A stretch of DNA of 64,000 nt from Rhodococcus jostii RHA1 (lineage in GTDB: Bacteria; Actinomycetota; Actinomycetes; Mycobacteriales; Mycobacteriaceae), in the NCBI RefSeq assembly GCF_000014565.1, contig NC_008268.1:7072501-7136500 (forward strand). The letters run 5' to 3'. The position numbers were made by a program, and so were the translations under genes. The notes under the pieces were generated by a model that was given only the letters and a program-made list of their open reading frames with translations, ran no database searches and was not told the DNA's origin. Of the stretch, positions 27,350-37,561 are shown piece by piece. Position 1 is the stretch's first letter; each line of letters opens with the position of its first letter.

Positions 27350-28207
27350 ATGTCTGTCCGCACAGCACTGAGCCCCGGAACCGTGTCGCCCGTCCTCGCC
27401 GTACCGGCGGGGATCGAGCGTCCCGAGTACGCGTGGAAGCCCACGGCGAAGGAAGGCAACGAGCCGTGGGTGCAGACCCCGGAGACCATCGAGGCCATGC
27501 GGGTGGCGAGCAAGATCGCGGCGCAGGCCCTGCAGGAGGCCGGTAAGGCGGTGGCGCCGGGTGTCACCACCGACGAGCTCGACCGCATCGCGCACGAGTA
27601 CATGATCGATCACGGCGCCTACCCGTCGACGCTCGGCTACAAGGGTTTCCCCAAGTCGTGCTGCACGTCGCTGAACGAGGTGATCTGCCACGGCATCCCC
27701 GACTCGACGGTGATCCAGGACGGCGACATCGTCAACATCGACGTCACCGCGTACATCGGCGGCGTGCACGGGGACACCAACGCCACGTTCCTCGCCGGGG
27801 ACGTCGCCGAGGAGAACCGGTTGCTGGTGGAGCGGACCCACGAGGCGACGATGCGCGCCATCAAAGCGGTCAAGCCGGGCCGCGCGCTCAACGTCATCGG
27901 CCGCGTCATCGAGTCGTACGCGCACCGCTTCGGCTACGGCGTGGTCCGCGACTTCACCGGACACGGCATCGGCACCACTTTCCACAACGGCCTCGTCATC
28001 CTCCACTACGACGAGCCCTCCGTGGACACGGTCATCGAACCCGGCATGGTGTTCACGATCGAACCGATGATCAACCTCGGCGACATCGGCTGGGAGATCT
28101 GGGACGACGACTGGACCGTCGTCACCAAGGATCGCAAGTGGACGGCTCAGTTCGAGCACACCATCGTGGTCACCGAGACCGGCAACGAGATCCTCACCCT
28201 GCCTTGA
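27350..28207 (+). CDS. map: Methionine aminopeptidase, type Ic
   Basis: Removes the N-terminal Met from nascent proteins. Metal ligands Asp131, Asp142, His205, Glu238 and Glu269 and the substrate His114 are all present. The ~40-residue N-terminal extension with Pro-rich [11 protein letters not shown] is the MetAP1c type (M. tuberculosis MapB, also 285 residues). ATG 27350 is preferred because of the adjacent -10. The stop overlaps the TTG start of cobQ. Confidence 0.95.
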   Translation: MSVRTALSPGTVSPVLAVPAGIERPEYAWKPTAKEGNEPWVQTPETIEAMRVASKIAAQALQEAGKAVAPGVTTDELDRIAHEYMIDHGAYPSTLGYKGFPKSCCTSLNEVICHGIPDSTVIQDGDIVNIDVTAYIGGVHGDTNATFLAGDVAEENRLLVERTHEATMRAIKAVKPGRALNVIGRVIESYAHRFGYGVVRDFTGHGIGTTFHNGLVILHYDEPSVDTVIEPGMVFTIEPMINLGDIGWEIWDDDWTVVTKDRKWTAQFEHTIVVTETGNEILTLP

Positions 28208-29742
28208 GCGAGAGCAGGTGGAAGGGCGCCCTGCTCGTCGCCGGCACCACGTCCGACGCGGGCAAGAGTGTGCTCGTCGCGGGACTGTGCCGGATGCTCG
28301 CGCGGCGAGGTGTCCGGGTGGCGCCGTTCAAGGCGCAGAACATGTCGAACAATTCCGTCGTCACGCTGGACGGCGGCGAGATCGGCCGGGCGCAGGCTCT
28401 GCAGGCCGCGGCCTGCGGACTCGAGCCGAGTGTCCGCTTCAACCCCGTCCTGCTGAAACCGGGGAGCGACCGCACGTCGCAACTGGTGGTGCGCGGCCGC
28501 GCGGTCACGTCCGTCGGCGCCCGCGACTACATCGAGCATCGGCAGCACCTGCGTGCGGTGGTGGCCGAGGAACTGGCGTCGCTGCGCGCCGACTACGACG
28601 TCGTGATCTGTGAGGGCGCGGGGTCACCCGCCGAGATCAACCTGCGAGCCACCGACCTCGCCAACATGGGGCTCGCCCGGGCCGCCGGCCTGCCGGTGAT
28701 CGTCGTCGGCGACATCGACCGCGGTGGAGTGCTCGCCCACCTGTTCGGCACCGTGGCGGTCCTCGGACCGGACGACCAGGCGTTGATCGCGGGATTCGTG
28801 ATCAACAAGTTCCGCGGCGACGTGTCGTTGCTGGGGCCGGGCCTCGAGCAGCTGACGGCCGTGACGGGACGCCCGACGCTCGGGGTGATTCCCTTCGCCG
28901 AGGACCTGTGGCTCGACGCGGAGGATTCGCTCGGTGTCGTGGGGGACGCCCCGGTCGGACGTCCGGCGCCACCGATCGGCGACGACTGGCTGCGGGTGGC
29001 CGCGATCCGCCTGCCCCGCATCTCCAATTCGACGGACGTCGAGGCGCTCGCGTGCGAACCCGGGGTGTCGGTGCGCTGGATCACCGATCCGTCGCGGCTG
29101 CAGGACACCGACCTGATCGTCCTGCCCGGGAGCAAGTCGACCGTGTCGGATCTGGAGTGGTTGCGCCGCAACGGCATCGCGGATGCGATCGCAGCGCATG
29201 CGAAACGCGGCGGTCCGGTGCTCGGCGTGTGTGGCGGCTACCAGATGCTCGGGTCCGTGATCGTCGACGACGTCGAATCCGGCCGGGGTGCGGTGCCCGG
29301 TCTCGGACTGCTCGACCTCGAGGTGGAGTTCGCCCCGGACAAGGTGCTCGCGCAGGTGCGCGGCAACGCCCACGGAGTTCCGGTGTCCGGGTACGAGATC
29401 CATCACGGCCGGGTGCGGCGCAACGGCGACCAGCCCCTGCTCCACGCGAGCAGCGGCGCCGCGGAAGGCAGTATCCGCGGCGCCGTCTACGGCACGCACT
29501 GGCACGGACTGCTCGAGACCGACCGTTTCCGCCGCCTCCTGCTGGACGATGTGGCCGAACACGCGGGGAGAACCGGTTTCGTCACCGCACCCGACACGGA
29601 TGTCGCCGCGATCCGGACCGCTCAACTCGATCTGTTGGCGGATCTGGTGGAGCAGAACCTCGATCTCCGCGCCCTGGAGGACCTCCTCGGCGCAGGCGCC
29701 CCGGAAGGCCTCCCGGCCATCGCGTCGACCCTGGTGAGTTAG
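28204..29742 (+). CDS. cobQ: Cobyric acid synthase
   Basis: Glutamine-dependent amidation of adenosylcobyrinate a,c-diamide at b, d, e and g. An N-terminal dethiobiotin-synthetase-like domain has GTTSDAGKS (14-22) and [11 protein letters not shown]. The C-terminal class I glutaminase domain has Cys343 (LGVCGGYQM) and His432/434 (GTHWHG). 512 residues, normal. The TTG start overlaps the map stop (TTGA), a tight translational coupling unusual for cobQ. Part of a split B12 pathway, with cobO, cobB and cysG downstream. Confidence 0.95.
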   Translation: MSESRWKGALLVAGTTSDAGKSVLVAGLCRMLARRGVRVAPFKAQNMSNNSVVTLDGGEIGRAQALQAAACGLEPSVRFNPVLLKPGSDRTSQLVVRGRAVTSVGARDYIEHRQHLRAVVAEELASLRADYDVVICEGAGSPAEINLRATDLANMGLARAAGLPVIVVGDIDRGGVLAHLFGTVAVLGPDDQALIAGFVINKFRGDVSLLGPGLEQLTAVTGRPTLGVIPFAEDLWLDAEDSLGVVGDAPVGRPAPPIGDDWLRVAAIRLPRISNSTDVEALACEPGVSVRWITDPSRLQDTDLIVLPGSKSTVSDLEWLRRNGIADAIAAHAKRGGPVLGVCGGYQMLGSVIVDDVESGRGAVPGLGLLDLEVEFAPDKVLAQVRGNAHGVPVSGYEIHHGRVRRNGDQPLLHASSGAAEGSIRGAVYGTHWHGLLETDRFRRLLLDDVAEHAGRTGFVTAPDTDVAAIRTAQLDLLADLVEQNLDLRALEDLLGAGAPEGLPAIASTLVS

Positions 29743-30437
29743 GCCGTCGCGCGGCGGACGAGCGCCCACGCCGCGACCATCCCCGCCGCCGCGACCAGTG
29801 CCGGCAGCCACACCATCGGCACCGACCGGGGCGCGTCGGCGAACCAGTGGCCGATGTCCGGCCACCACTTCTGCCAGGTGATCACGAACGCGGCGACGCC
29901 TGCGGCGAGGAGGGTGCCGACGCCGAGCGTGAAGAGCCCCACCACCCGCCACCGGTGATGCAGTGCGCCCAGGAACATTCCCGCCGCCGCGGTCAGTGAC
30001 AGGAAGGCGAAGTAGGCGGCCAGCTGGATGGCCGGGTCGGACGTGAAGTAGTTGGGTATCGCGAACATCCGCATCCCCACACCCCAGCCGCCGGTGGCCT
30101 CCTCGATCAGCGACAGTCCGTAGAGCGTCACCCCGAACACGAACACCTGGACGGCGGCGACGATCAGGGTGGCCGCGAAATAGTCGCGACGGGTGACGCT
30201 CATCCCCAGAGCGAACGGGAACGTCTGTGTCATGGCCTGCAGGTAGAACGCGAGGGCGATCCCGAACAGGGAGAAGGCGCCGCCGGAGAAGTTGGTGTCG
30301 CTGCCGGTGTCGCCGACCATCGCGAAGATGGCTGCACCGATCGTGAACGACGCGACCAGCACGCCCAGTGGCCACGCGACGAGCAGGGGCCAGGCGACGG
30401 TGTGGATGCGGGAGACGGTCAGGACCCGGTTCGTCAT
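29739..30437 (-). CDS. ABC exporter membrane subunit
   Basis: 232 residues with six hydrophobic segments and a short start [25 protein letters not shown] resembles a loop common in ABC-2 type permeases. It is paired with the ATPase upstream through an ATGA overlap (30434-30437). Its stop overlaps the convergent cobQ stop by 4 bases. Substrate unknown; similar GntR(YtrA)-controlled pairs respond to cell-wall antibiotics. Confidence 0.8.
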   Translation of the reverse strand: MTNRVLTVSRIHTVAWPLLVAWPLGVLVASFTIGAAIFAMVGDTGSDTNFSGGAFSLFGIALAFYLQAMTQTFPFALGMSVTRRDYFAATLIVAAVQVFVFGVTLYGLSLIEEATGGWGVGMRMFAIPNYFTSDPAIQLAAYFAFLSLTAAAGMFLGALHHRWRVVGLFTLGVGTLLAAGVAAFVITWQKWWPDIGHWFADAPRSVPMVWLPALVAAAGMVAAWALVRRATA

Positions 30438-31339
30438 CGTGCGTCCTCCTTGGTGGCCGTGGTGCTGCGGACCACGAGTTGTTGAAGGCTGAACGGCTCG
30501 AAATGCAGGCCGTCGTCCACCGCCCGGTCCCGTTCGGAGTCCGACAGGGTGATCTGCACGGTTGCCCGTTCGTGATTACCCAGCGATTCACGGTGCAGGA
30601 CAGTCTTGTTCGAGGTGAAGTCGGCGACGAGCGAAGCCAGGCCGGAGACGACGACGGCGCCTTCGCGTGGCGCGTCGGTGTCCTCGTCGAGGACGATCCG
30701 TCCCTTGTCGATCAGGATCACGTGTTCGATCAGGTCGCTGACCTCGTCGATGAGGTGTGTGGAGAGCACGACCGTGCGCGGGTGTTCGGCGTAGTCGACG
30801 AGAAGCCGGTCGTAGAAGAGGTGCCGTGCCACCGCGTCGAGGCCGAGATACGGCTCGTCGAACAGGGTGAGCGGTGCGCGGGAGGCCAGACCGACCGTCA
30901 CACCCAGCGCGGACGTCATCCCCCGCGACAGCTTCTTCACCTTGCGGCACAACGGAAGATCGCAATCCTCCAGCAGTGTCTGTGCGAACTCCTCGTTCCA
31001 GTGGGGGAGTAGGTGCCGTGCGGTCGCGAGGACGTGCCCGACCTTGAAGTCGTCCGGGTACTTCTGGCTCTCCTTGACGAAGCACACGTCGGTGAGTGCC
31101 CGGGAATTCTCGTGCGGAGCGTGACCGAAGATCTCGACCGCGCCCGAAGTCTGGAACTCCTGGCCGGTGAAGATCTGCATGAGCGTGGTCTTGCCGGCGC
31201 CGTTGCGGCCGAGGAGGCCGTAGATCTTGTTCTCCTGCAAGGAGAAGTCGATCCCGTCGAGTGCGACGAAGGCGCCGAATCGCTTGCCGAGGCCCCGCGC
31301 CGAGGCGACCGTCTTCGTGTCGAATGCTGTGCCGATCAT
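30434..31339 (-). CDS. ABC exporter ATP-binding subunit (YtrB-like)
   Basis: 301 residues. Walker A GLLGRNGAGKTTL, signature LSRGM (variant of LSGGQ), Walker B LTLFDEPYLGLD, and the H-loop STHLIDE. The DEPYLGLD and the variant signature are typical of the YtrB/CcmA-like class co-encoded with YtrA GntR regulators. ATG 31339 overlaps the end of the regulator (ATGA), so its expression was originally coupled to that gene, which is now broken. Confidence 0.85.
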   Translation of the reverse strand: MIGTAFDTKTVASARGLGKRFGAFVALDGIDFSLQENKIYGLLGRNGAGKTTLMQIFTGQEFQTSGAVEIFGHAPHENSRALTDVCFVKESQKYPDDFKVGHVLATARHLLPHWNEEFAQTLLEDCDLPLCRKVKKLSRGMTSALGVTVGLASRAPLTLFDEPYLGLDAVARHLFYDRLLVDYAEHPRTVVLSTHLIDEVSDLIEHVILIDKGRIVLDEDTDAPREGAVVVSGLASLVADFTSNKTVLHRESLGNHERATVQITLSDSERDRAVDDGLHFEPFSLQQLVVRSTTATKEDAR

Positions 31340-31697
31340 CGTGCTCCCTCCCGTTGGTCGAGCATGGCCTCGAGTTCGGCGATGCTGACGCCGAGTTTGT
31401 CCGCTTCGGTGACGAGCGGGTCGATGAACTGGCGCGCGAACCGCTAGCGTCGCCGGAAGCGCAGCGCGTTCCGGGCACCGGAGGTGACGAACATTCCGAT
31501 TCCCCTCTTCTTGTAGAGGATCCCGTCGGCGACGAGCTGTTCAGTCCCTTGGCTGCGGTCGCCGGGTTGATCCGGTGGAATGCGGCGAGCTCGTTCGTGG
31601 ACGGTACCTGGCCTTCCTCGGGAAGGGTTCCGTCGCTGATCGAGTTCTCGATGAGTTCTGCGATCTGCTGGAACAGCGGTCTGCCGTTGTCGATCAT
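31336..31697 (-). pseudogene. YtrA-type GntR regulator, frameshifted and interrupted
   Basis: The intact start reads MIDNGRPLFQQIAELIENSI, then the HTH PSTNELAAFHRINPATAAKG. After GLN the frame must shift by one (about 31540) to continue as LVADGILYKKRGIGMFVTSG. That frame then meets a TAG (31446-31444) where Glu would be expected, and goes on as RFARQFIDPLVTEADKLGVS to the TGA overlapping the ATPase start. One lost base plus one nonsense codon therefore break a ~120-residue regulator. A sequencing error could explain one lesion, hardly both. Confidence 0.8.
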
Positions 31698-31721
31698 CGA
31701 CGCCCGCCTCGTCGGTTGATC

Positions 31722-31745
31722 GGTTCATTACTCATGTAATGAACC
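31722..31745. promoter_or_regulatory. Palindromic operator for the YtrA-type regulator
   Basis: GGTTCATTAC, a tcat centre, then the exact complement GTAATGAACC, 25 bases before the regulator start. Perfect dyad symmetry and position fit a GntR autoregulatory site. It is intact although the regulator is not. Confidence 0.75.
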
Positions 31746-31787
31746 ATGGAACCATGGAGGTCCGAGCGCAGGACGTCCCCGATCGCG

Positions 31788-31793
31788 TAGTTT
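31788..31793 (+). promoter_or_regulatory. -10 element of a leaderless promoter
   Basis: TAGTTT, then 7 bases, then ATG 31801. No ribosome binding site is present. Confidence 0.55.
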
Positions 31794-31800
31794 TTAGCCC

Positions 31801-32367
31801 ATGGAACTGACGCACGTGGCGGTGGGAAATGGAACCTGCACGGTCCGCATCGACGGACCGGAGAGCAAACACACCGTTCTCCTACTGCCGGGGGCCGGCG
31901 ACGGACCGGATGTCTACGACGGCGTCTGCGAGCGCCTGCACAATTCCGATCTGCGCACGATCGTGCCCGAGGACATCACCGGTCTCGACGAGACGACGAT
32001 CATGGCTCTCCTCGACGAACTGAAGGTCGGGTGGGTCAACCTCGTCGGCAGCCGGGAAGGAGCCGAACTGGCGTGGTCGCTGGCGGCTCGCCAGTTCGGA
32101 CGCTTCGCCAGCCTCGTGGTGGCCGACCGGGGGCATCCGGCGGCACCCGACTCCGCCGGTGCGGTGCGCGGATCCGACTGCCCGCCGGTCGAACTCCCCA
32201 CGACCGTGATGGTCGGCAGCCCCGACCGGCGTGCCGAGGCGGACGCGAGCGGCCGCTTCGTCTACTCCGACTTCCGCGTCGTACAACTCGACGACGTCAC
32301 CAACGTCCCAGCCGCGGCGGCGGCGGAGCTGGCCACCGAGATCGTTCTCCGTACCAGCCCCTGGTAG
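31801..32367 (+). CDS. Alpha/beta-hydrolase-like protein, probably non-catalytic
   Basis: 188 residues. TVLLLPGAGDGPDVYDGVCE fits the first strand and oxyanion region of an alpha/beta hydrolase, and VNLVGSREGAELAWSLAA the nucleophile elbow. The elbow G-x-S-x-G reads GSREGA, so Ser is shifted and the triad is doubtful. FASLVVADRG and LPTTVMVGSPD continue the fold. Probably a degenerate or non-enzymatic relative. It stands alone with its own promoter. Confidence 0.65.
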   Translation: MELTHVAVGNGTCTVRIDGPESKHTVLLLPGAGDGPDVYDGVCERLHNSDLRTIVPEDITGLDETTIMALLDELKVGWVNLVGSREGAELAWSLAARQFGRFASLVVADRGHPAAPDSAGAVRGSDCPPVELPTTVMVGSPDRRAEADASGRFVYSDFRVVQLDDVTNVPAAAAAELATEIVLRTSPW

Positions 32368-32397
32368 ATGCCGGCCCCACGCCGAGCGCGACCGTGC

Positions 32398-32727
32398 TCA
32401 GCGTGGGGCGTACATGATGACGGCCATGCCCAGGAGACAGATAAGGGCGCCCGAGACGTCCCAGCGGTCCGGGCGGAAACCGTCCGCCACCATGCCCCAG
32501 ATCAGCGAGCCCGCGACGAACACCCCGCCGTACGCGGCGAGGATGCGGCCGAAGTGGGCGTCCGGCTGCAGCGTCGCGACGAACCCGTACGCACCGAGCG
32601 CCGCCACACCGGCGCCGATCCAGATCCAGCCCCGGTGCTCGCGGACGCCCTGCCACACCAGCCACGCACCGCCGATCTCGAACAGCGCCGCGACGGCGAA
32701 CAGCGCGACGGACTTGGCGACCGTCAC
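32398..32727 (-). CDS. YnfA/UPF0060 family membrane protein
   Basis: 109 residues with four membrane helices. [20 protein letters not shown] and [20 protein letters not shown] are characteristic of UPF0060 (YnfA), an SMR-like small transporter family. GTG 32727 overlaps the mtr stop (GTGA), so it is translated downstream of mtr. The open frame extends beyond only as antisense noise. Confidence 0.9.
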   Translation of the reverse strand: MTVAKSVALFAVAALFEIGGAWLVWQGVREHRGWIWIGAGVAALGAYGFVATLQPDAHFGRILAAYGGVFVAGSLIWGMVADGFRPDRWDVSGALICLLGMAVIMYAPR

Positions 32728-34109
32728 TCGGCCGGTAGGTCGAGGCCGAGGAGAGCGTTCTCGACGACCTCGGGCAGCGCCGGGTGGATCCAGTACTGCC
32801 CCCGCGCCATCTGCTGCGCCGTCAGCCCGAAGCTCATTGCCTGGATCAGCGGCTGGATCACCGTGGGCGCCTGCGCGCCGATCACGTGCGCACCGAGCAG
32901 ACGACCGGTGCCGCGTTCGGCGATGACCTTGCACAACCCCTCGTCGTCCTCCATCGCCCACCCGTAGGCGACGTCGCCGTACGCCTGCACCTTCACCGTG
33001 ATGTCCCAGCCTGCCTCCCGGGCCTCGGCCTCGGTCAGCCCGACGTGCGCGATCTGCGGGTCGGTGAACACGGCGGCGGGTACGAACCGATGGTCCGAGA
33101 CGCGCAGACCCGACGTGTCCGTCCACGCGTCCTGCAGGAGATTGTGCTGAACCACTCGCGCCTCGTGGTTGGCGACGTGCTTGAGCTGGTACGGCGAGGA
33201 GACGTCACCGAGCGCGAAAACGCCTTCGGCACTGGTTCGTTGGTAGTCGTCGACCACGACGCGTCCTTCGTCGTCGAGGTCGATGCCGCCGGCGGCGGCC
33301 CCGATGGCGTCCCCGTTCGACTGCCGCCCGGTCGCGACCAGGAGAACGTCACCCGAGACGACGGTGCCGTCCTCGAGTTCGACCACGACGCCGTCACCGT
33401 CGCGGCGCACGGCAGCGACGGTGCTGCCGCGGTGCACGTCCCATTTCTTCTGGGCGAGATCCGTGAACCGGCGGGAGACGTCCTCGTCGAGATGCCGTAG
33501 CAGGTGGGAGCTGCGCGCGATCAGCGACACCCGGGTGCCGAGCGCGGAGAACACGTGCGCGAACTCGGCGGCGATGTATCCCGCACCGATGATCACCATG
33601 CGCTCGGGCAGCTCGGGCAACCGCATGATGTCGTCGTTCGTGTAGTACCGCACACCGGATTCCCGGACCACGTCGGGAATGATCGGCCGGGACCCGGCCG
33701 CGATCACCACCTGGTCGGCGGTGATGACCTCCCCGGTTCCGGTGTCGAGGGTCCGTGGGCCCACGAATGTCGCGTGCCCGCGGAACAGCGTGGTGTTCGG
33801 GCTGTCCTCGGCGCGGTAGCGTTCCCCGCCTGCCGAGATCGGGTCGATGCGGCCGAAGACCCGTTTGACGATGTCCGGCCAGCGCACCCCCTCGAGCTCT
33901 GCGTCGACGCCGTACTTCGCGGAATTGCCGACCGTGCGGGCCACCTCCGCGGCATAGACGAACATCTTCGTCGGGATGCAACCCACGTTCAGGCACGTCC
34001 CGCCGAACGTGCCCTCCTCCAGGATCGCGATCGTCTTGTCGGCGAACCGTTCGTCGGGCAGCGAGTTTCCGGAACCCGAACCGATGATCGCCAGATCGAA
34101 ATGTGTCAT
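32724..34109 (-). CDS. mtr: Mycothione reductase
   Basis: Flavoprotein that reduces mycothiol disulfide with NADPH and maintains the actinobacterial thiol pool. FAD motif IIGSGSGNS; redox pair Cys39/Cys44 ([13 protein letters not shown]); NAD(P) motif [21 protein letters not shown]-terminal His442-x4-Glu447 (HPALPEVVE) acid-base pair. 461 residues. Overlaps the hydrolase gene upstream (ATGA). A strong marker for a mycothiol-producing actinobacterium. Confidence 0.95.
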   Translation of the reverse strand: MTHFDLAIIGSGSGNSLPDERFADKTIAILEEGTFGGTCLNVGCIPTKMFVYAAEVARTVGNSAKYGVDAELEGVRWPDIVKRVFGRIDPISAGGERYRAEDSPNTTLFRGHATFVGPRTLDTGTGEVITADQVVIAAGSRPIIPDVVRESGVRYYTNDDIMRLPELPERMVIIGAGYIAAEFAHVFSALGTRVSLIARSSHLLRHLDEDVSRRFTDLAQKKWDVHRGSTVAAVRRDGDGVVVELEDGTVVSGDVLLVATGRQSNGDAIGAAAGGIDLDDEGRVVVDDYQRTSAEGVFALGDVSSPYQLKHVANHEARVVQHNLLQDAWTDTSGLRVSDHRFVPAAVFTDPQIAHVGLTEAEAREAGWDITVKVQAYGDVAYGWAMEDDEGLCKVIAERGTGRLLGAHVIGAQAPTVIQPLIQAMSFGLTAQQMARGQYWIHPALPEVVENALLGLDLPAE

Positions 34110-35116
34110 CGGTTGGCCTCCGCAGCGTTGTGGCCGTGCAACCAGTCGAGCCAGAGGTCCACTTCGGCGAACGCCTCCGCCCGGGGCTGGTCGGCGGACA
34201 GGAACACGTCGTGCCGGGCGCCCGCGATGGGCACGATCGTGGTGCGGTCACCGAGGCACCCCGCCCAGCGGGCGATCTGCCGGACGTCGAGGACGGCGTC
34301 GGCCGTGTCCACCCTGGGGTCGTACCGCGGCGCGAAGTACGACGCCTTGGACCGGAGGATCAGGGCGGGAACCCCGATGTCGAGACCGCGGTGCAGCTGG
34401 GCGTGCCCGCGGCGCACCGCACGCAGCCACCCGAACGTCACCGGGAAACCGCTCAGCGGCTTCCAGTCGAGGTTGTAGTTCCAGATGCCGTTGCCCTCCA
34501 CGTGCAGGCTGACGCCGTACGTGTCGAGCCCGGTCTTCGGGATGATCGACTTGCGTTTGACGCGCCCGACCGCGTCGACGGCCACCGTTCCCACGTTCCG
34601 CAGATACGACGGTCCCTGCAGGTCGAACCACGGGCTGTTGAGGATGACCCCGCTGATGCCGAGTGCGGCGGTGCCGCCCGGCCTGCGCTGCAGGCGGTGC
34701 AGCCACAGCGGCAGTACCAGACCGCCCGTCGAATGCGCGACCAGCAGGACCTCCCCGTCACCGGTCTGTTCCCGGACCTGGCGCAACGCCTCGTTCAGCT
34801 CGGCGTCGTACAGCGTCAGATCGGAGACGAAGTGCGGCGTCTGGCCGGGTTCGAGCGAGCGGCCGCACTTGCGCAGATCGAGCGCGAAGAAGGCGTAACC
34901 CTGTTCGGCGAAGTGCTCGGCCAGGTGCTTCTGGAAGAAGTAGTCGGTGAACCCGTGGACGTAGAGCACGGCGCGGCCGGTCTTCTTCGTCTCCTGCGCG
35001 GGCTGGTAGCGGATCAGCGTCGCCTTCACCTCCCCCTCGCCGTCCGGGTCGGTGCCGAGAGGAATGGTCAGCTGCTGATATCCGTCGCCGAGAACGTCGG
35101 GAGCCCATGTAGTCAC
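34106..35116 (-). CDS. Alpha/beta hydrolase, lysophospholipase/monoacylglycerol lipase type
   Basis: 336 residues. YVHGFTD (52-58) is the oxyanion region, AHSTGG (127-132) the nucleophile elbow with Ser129, and IAGARHDVF near the end supplies His; an Asp in the [10 protein letters not shown] region may complete the triad. No signal peptide. The position next to mtr matches mycobacterial Rv2854. Substrate unproven. Same operon as mtr and ynfA. Confidence 0.85.
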   Translation of the reverse strand: MTTWAPDVLGDGYQQLTIPLGTDPDGEGEVKATLIRYQPAQETKKTGRAVLYVHGFTDYFFQKHLAEHFAEQGYAFFALDLRKCGRSLEPGQTPHFVSDLTLYDAELNEALRQVREQTGDGEVLLVAHSTGGLVLPLWLHRLQRRPGGTAALGISGVILNSPWFDLQGPSYLRNVGTVAVDAVGRVKRKSIIPKTGLDTYGVSLHVEGNGIWNYNLDWKPLSGFPVTFGWLRAVRRGHAQLHRGLDIGVPALILRSKASYFAPRYDPRVDTADAVLDVRQIARWAGCLGDRTTIVPIAGARHDVFLSADQPRAEAFAEVDLWLDWLHGHNAAEANR

Positions 35117-35261
35117 AGATCACAATCTAATGTGCGATTCGGGGGCGCGGGGAGGCGCACAATTGGGGCAGGTGATTCTCGCTCATACGCGCGGGTAACC
35201 TATCCGGCGAACACGGCAGGCGTATGCGCGTACGGCTATGGACAAGGAAGTCGATACTCCA

Positions 35262-36782
35262 GTGTCAGATCAGAATGCGGTAGAGACGAGAACGGATGTA
35301 GTGCTGGTTGGCGCGGGCATCATGAGCGCGACGCTGGGAGCGATCCTGCGTCAGGTGCAGCCCGATTGGTCGATCACCACATTCGAGCGGCTCGACGCAG
35401 TAGCCGCCGAGAGCAGCGACCCGTGGAACAACGCGGGCACCGGCCACTCCGCGCTGTGTGAGCTCAATTACACTCCGCAGAACGCCGACGGCACCGTGGA
35501 CATCACGAAGGCTGTCAACGTGAACGAGCAGTTCCAGGTGTCGCGGCAGTTCTGGGCGCACGGTGTCGAGAGCGGTGTGCTGACGCAGCCCAAGGAGTTC
35601 ATCAACCCCATCCCGCACGTGAGCTTCGTGCACGGCGAGGCCAACGCGAAGTACCTGCGGGCCCGCTACGACGCCCTCGCCGGTCACCCCCTGTTCGCGG
35701 GCATGGAGTACATCGACGCACCCGACGAGTTCACCCGTCGCCTGCCGCTGATGGCGAAGGGCCGCGACTTCAGCGATCCCGTCGCCCTCAACTGGACCCA
35801 GGACGGCACCGACGTCGATTTCGGCGCCCTGACCAAGCAGCTCCTCGGTTACGTCGGCGCGTCCGGCGGCGTCGTCCACTTCGGGCACGAGGTCACCGAC
35901 CTCACCAAGCAGTCCGACGGCAGCTGGGTGGTCAAGGTCACCAACCGCCGCAACGGTGTGAAGAAGGTCGTGCGCGCCAAGTTCGTGTTCGTCGGCGCCG
36001 GCGGCGGTGCGCTGCACCTGCTGCAGAAGTCCGGGATCGAGGAGGCCAAGGGCTTCGGCGGGTTCCCCGTCAGCGGCGCCTTCCTGCGCTGCACCAACCC
36101 GGAGCTCATCGACCAGCACCGCGCCAAGGTCTACGGCAAGGCCGCCGTCGGCGCACCGCCCATGTCGGTTCCGCACCTCGACACCCGCGTGATCGGCAAC
36201 AAGCCCGGACTGCTGTTCGGGCCGTACGCCGGCTGGTCGCCCAAGTTCCTCAAGCAGGGCCGCGTCACCGACCTGCCCAGCTCGGTCAAGCCGGACAACC
36301 TGCTCTCGATGCTCGGTGTCGGCGTCAGCGAACTCGGTCTCGTCAAGTACCTGATCAGTGAGCTCGCGATGTCCGAGGCCGGCCGGATCGAGACCCTGCG
36401 GGAGTTCGTCCCGAAGGCGCTCGGCAAGGACTGGGAACTGATCACCGCCGGCCAGCGCGTCCAGGTCATCCGTCGAGCCAAGGGCAAGGGCGGCGTTCTC
36501 GAATTCGGCACCGCCGTCGTCAACGCCGCCGACGGCACCATCGCGGGCCTGCTCGGCGCGTCGCCGGGTGCGTCGACCGCGGTGCCCGCCATGCTCGACG
36601 TGCTGCAGCGCTGCTTCCCGGCCCAGTACGAGTCGTGGAAGCCGAAGCTCCAGGAGATGGTTCCGTCGCTGGGCGTCAAACTCTCCGACGACACCGCGCT
36701 GTTCTCGCAGGTGTGGGACTGGACATCGAAGGTGCTCCAGCTCGACACCAGCAAGGTGGAGGACGCGTCGGTCGCGGTCTGA
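35262..36782 (+). CDS. mqo: Malate:quinone oxidoreductase
   Basis: Membrane-associated FAD enzyme oxidising malate to oxaloacetate with electrons to quinone (TCA cycle). The Rossmann motif [17 protein letters not shown] is near the N-terminus; [18 protein letters not shown] and [18 protein letters not shown] are Mqo signatures. GTG 35262 is preferred (AAGGAAG upstream); ATG 35238 would add 8 residues without a binding site. About 506 residues, as usual. Divergent from the mtr operon. Confidence 0.95.
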   Translation: MSDQNAVETRTDVVLVGAGIMSATLGAILRQVQPDWSITTFERLDAVAAESSDPWNNAGTGHSALCELNYTPQNADGTVDITKAVNVNEQFQVSRQFWAHGVESGVLTQPKEFINPIPHVSFVHGEANAKYLRARYDALAGHPLFAGMEYIDAPDEFTRRLPLMAKGRDFSDPVALNWTQDGTDVDFGALTKQLLGYVGASGGVVHFGHEVTDLTKQSDGSWVVKVTNRRNGVKKVVRAKFVFVGAGGGALHLLQKSGIEEAKGFGGFPVSGAFLRCTNPELIDQHRAKVYGKAAVGAPPMSVPHLDTRVIGNKPGLLFGPYAGWSPKFLKQGRVTDLPSSVKPDNLLSMLGVGVSELGLVKYLISELAMSEAGRIETLREFVPKALGKDWELITAGQRVQVIRRAKGKGGVLEFGTAVVNAADGTIAGLLGASPGASTAVPAMLDVLQRCFPAQYESWKPKLQEMVPSLGVKLSDDTALFSQVWDWTSKVLQLDTSKVEDASVAV

Positions 36783-36832
36783 CGCACGGCCCGGGCCGGG
36801 TCCACGGGCGCGCGCACTTGCCGGTGCTGTGC

Positions 36833-36838
36833 GATAGT
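36833..36838 (+). promoter_or_regulatory. -10 element of a leaderless promoter
   Basis: GATAGT (one change from TATAGT), then 8 bases, then ATG 36847. Confidence 0.5.
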
Positions 36839-36846
36839 TGCCTGTC

Positions 36847-37368
36847 ATGACGGCAACTGCAGCACTCAAGCGTTCGTGGGCACTCGATCTCGACAACAAG
36901 ACGCTCTACGAGTTGCTCAAGCTTCGCGTAGAGGTCTTCGTCGTCGAGCAGGCGTGCCCGTACCCGGAACTCGACGGCCGCGATCTGCTGGCCGAGACCC
37001 GCCACTTCTGGCTGGAACAGGACGGCCAGGTGGTCTGCACTCTCCGCCTCCTCGAGGAGCACGCCGACGGCACCACGTCGTTCCGCATCGGTCGGCTGTG
37101 CACATCGCGGCCTGCGCGCGGTCAGGGGCACACGACGCGTCTGCTGCGCGCCGCGCTCGCCGAGGTCGGCGACGCGCCGTGCCGCATCAACGCGCAGACG
37201 TATCTGGTGGACATGTACGCCAAGCACGGTTTCAAGCCGGACGGCGAAGAGTTCGTCGAGGACGGCATCCCGCACGTCCCCATGCGGCGCGGCGGCGGCG
37301 CCGCCTTCGGCGCCGGCAGTGCCGCGCACGAGGTCGCGGAGACGGCCCCGTCGAGCGCCGGGCAGTAG
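36847..37368 (+). CDS. GNAT acetyltransferase (ElaA-like, Rv2851c-like)
   Basis: 173 residues. Starts TATAALKRSWALDLDNKTLY; LKLRVEVFVVEQACPYPELD is the ElaA hallmark. GRLCTSRPARGQGHTTRLLR is the acetyl-CoA loop and VDMYAKHGFKPDGEEFVEDG the C-terminal motif. The C-terminal ~25 residues (GGGAAFGAGSAAHEVAE) are low-complexity. TTG 36838 is in frame but the ATG fits the -10. Conserved position between mqo and the chelatase. Confidence 0.85.
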   Translation: MTATAALKRSWALDLDNKTLYELLKLRVEVFVVEQACPYPELDGRDLLAETRHFWLEQDGQVVCTLRLLEEHADGTTSFRIGRLCTSRPARGQGHTTRLLRAALAEVGDAPCRINAQTYLVDMYAKHGFKPDGEEFVEDGIPHVPMRRGGGAAFGAGSAAHEVAETAPSSAGQ

Positions 37369-37387
37369 GCCCCGACTAGGGTCGTCA

Positions 37388-37545
37388 GGTGAATGTCCGC
37401 GGGGAAGTCCTGTTCGAATCAGGCGCGGTCCCGCCACTGTGACGGATCTCTGACCGGCTGCCACCACCCTGGTTGCCGATCCGGTCTCCCAGCCAGATTG
37501 CCGCGGCGTTCGTACCGGCCAAAGCTCTCGGCGAGGAAACCGGGA
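37388..37545 (+). promoter_or_regulatory. Cobalamin riboswitch
   Basis: The core GCGCGGTCCCGCCACTGTGA (37422-37441) is the B12-box core. It is preceded by GGGGAAGTCCTG...AATCAGG (paired arms TCCTG/CAGG) and followed by AGCCAGATTGCC (37491-37502), the second conserved stretch. A 3' segment continues to the gene start. It lies directly before the chelatase-cobO-cobB genes. B12 binding should lower expression, probably by hiding the ribosome site GAAGGGA (37549-37555), since no terminator hairpin with a T-run is seen. Confidence 0.93.
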
Positions 37546-37561
37546 CGTGAAGGGATGCAGC

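Noticed and set aside
37410..37422. GTTCGAATC, like the T-loop of a tRNA
   Set aside because: No acceptor stem or anticodon arm fits; the bases belong to the cobalamin riboswitch.
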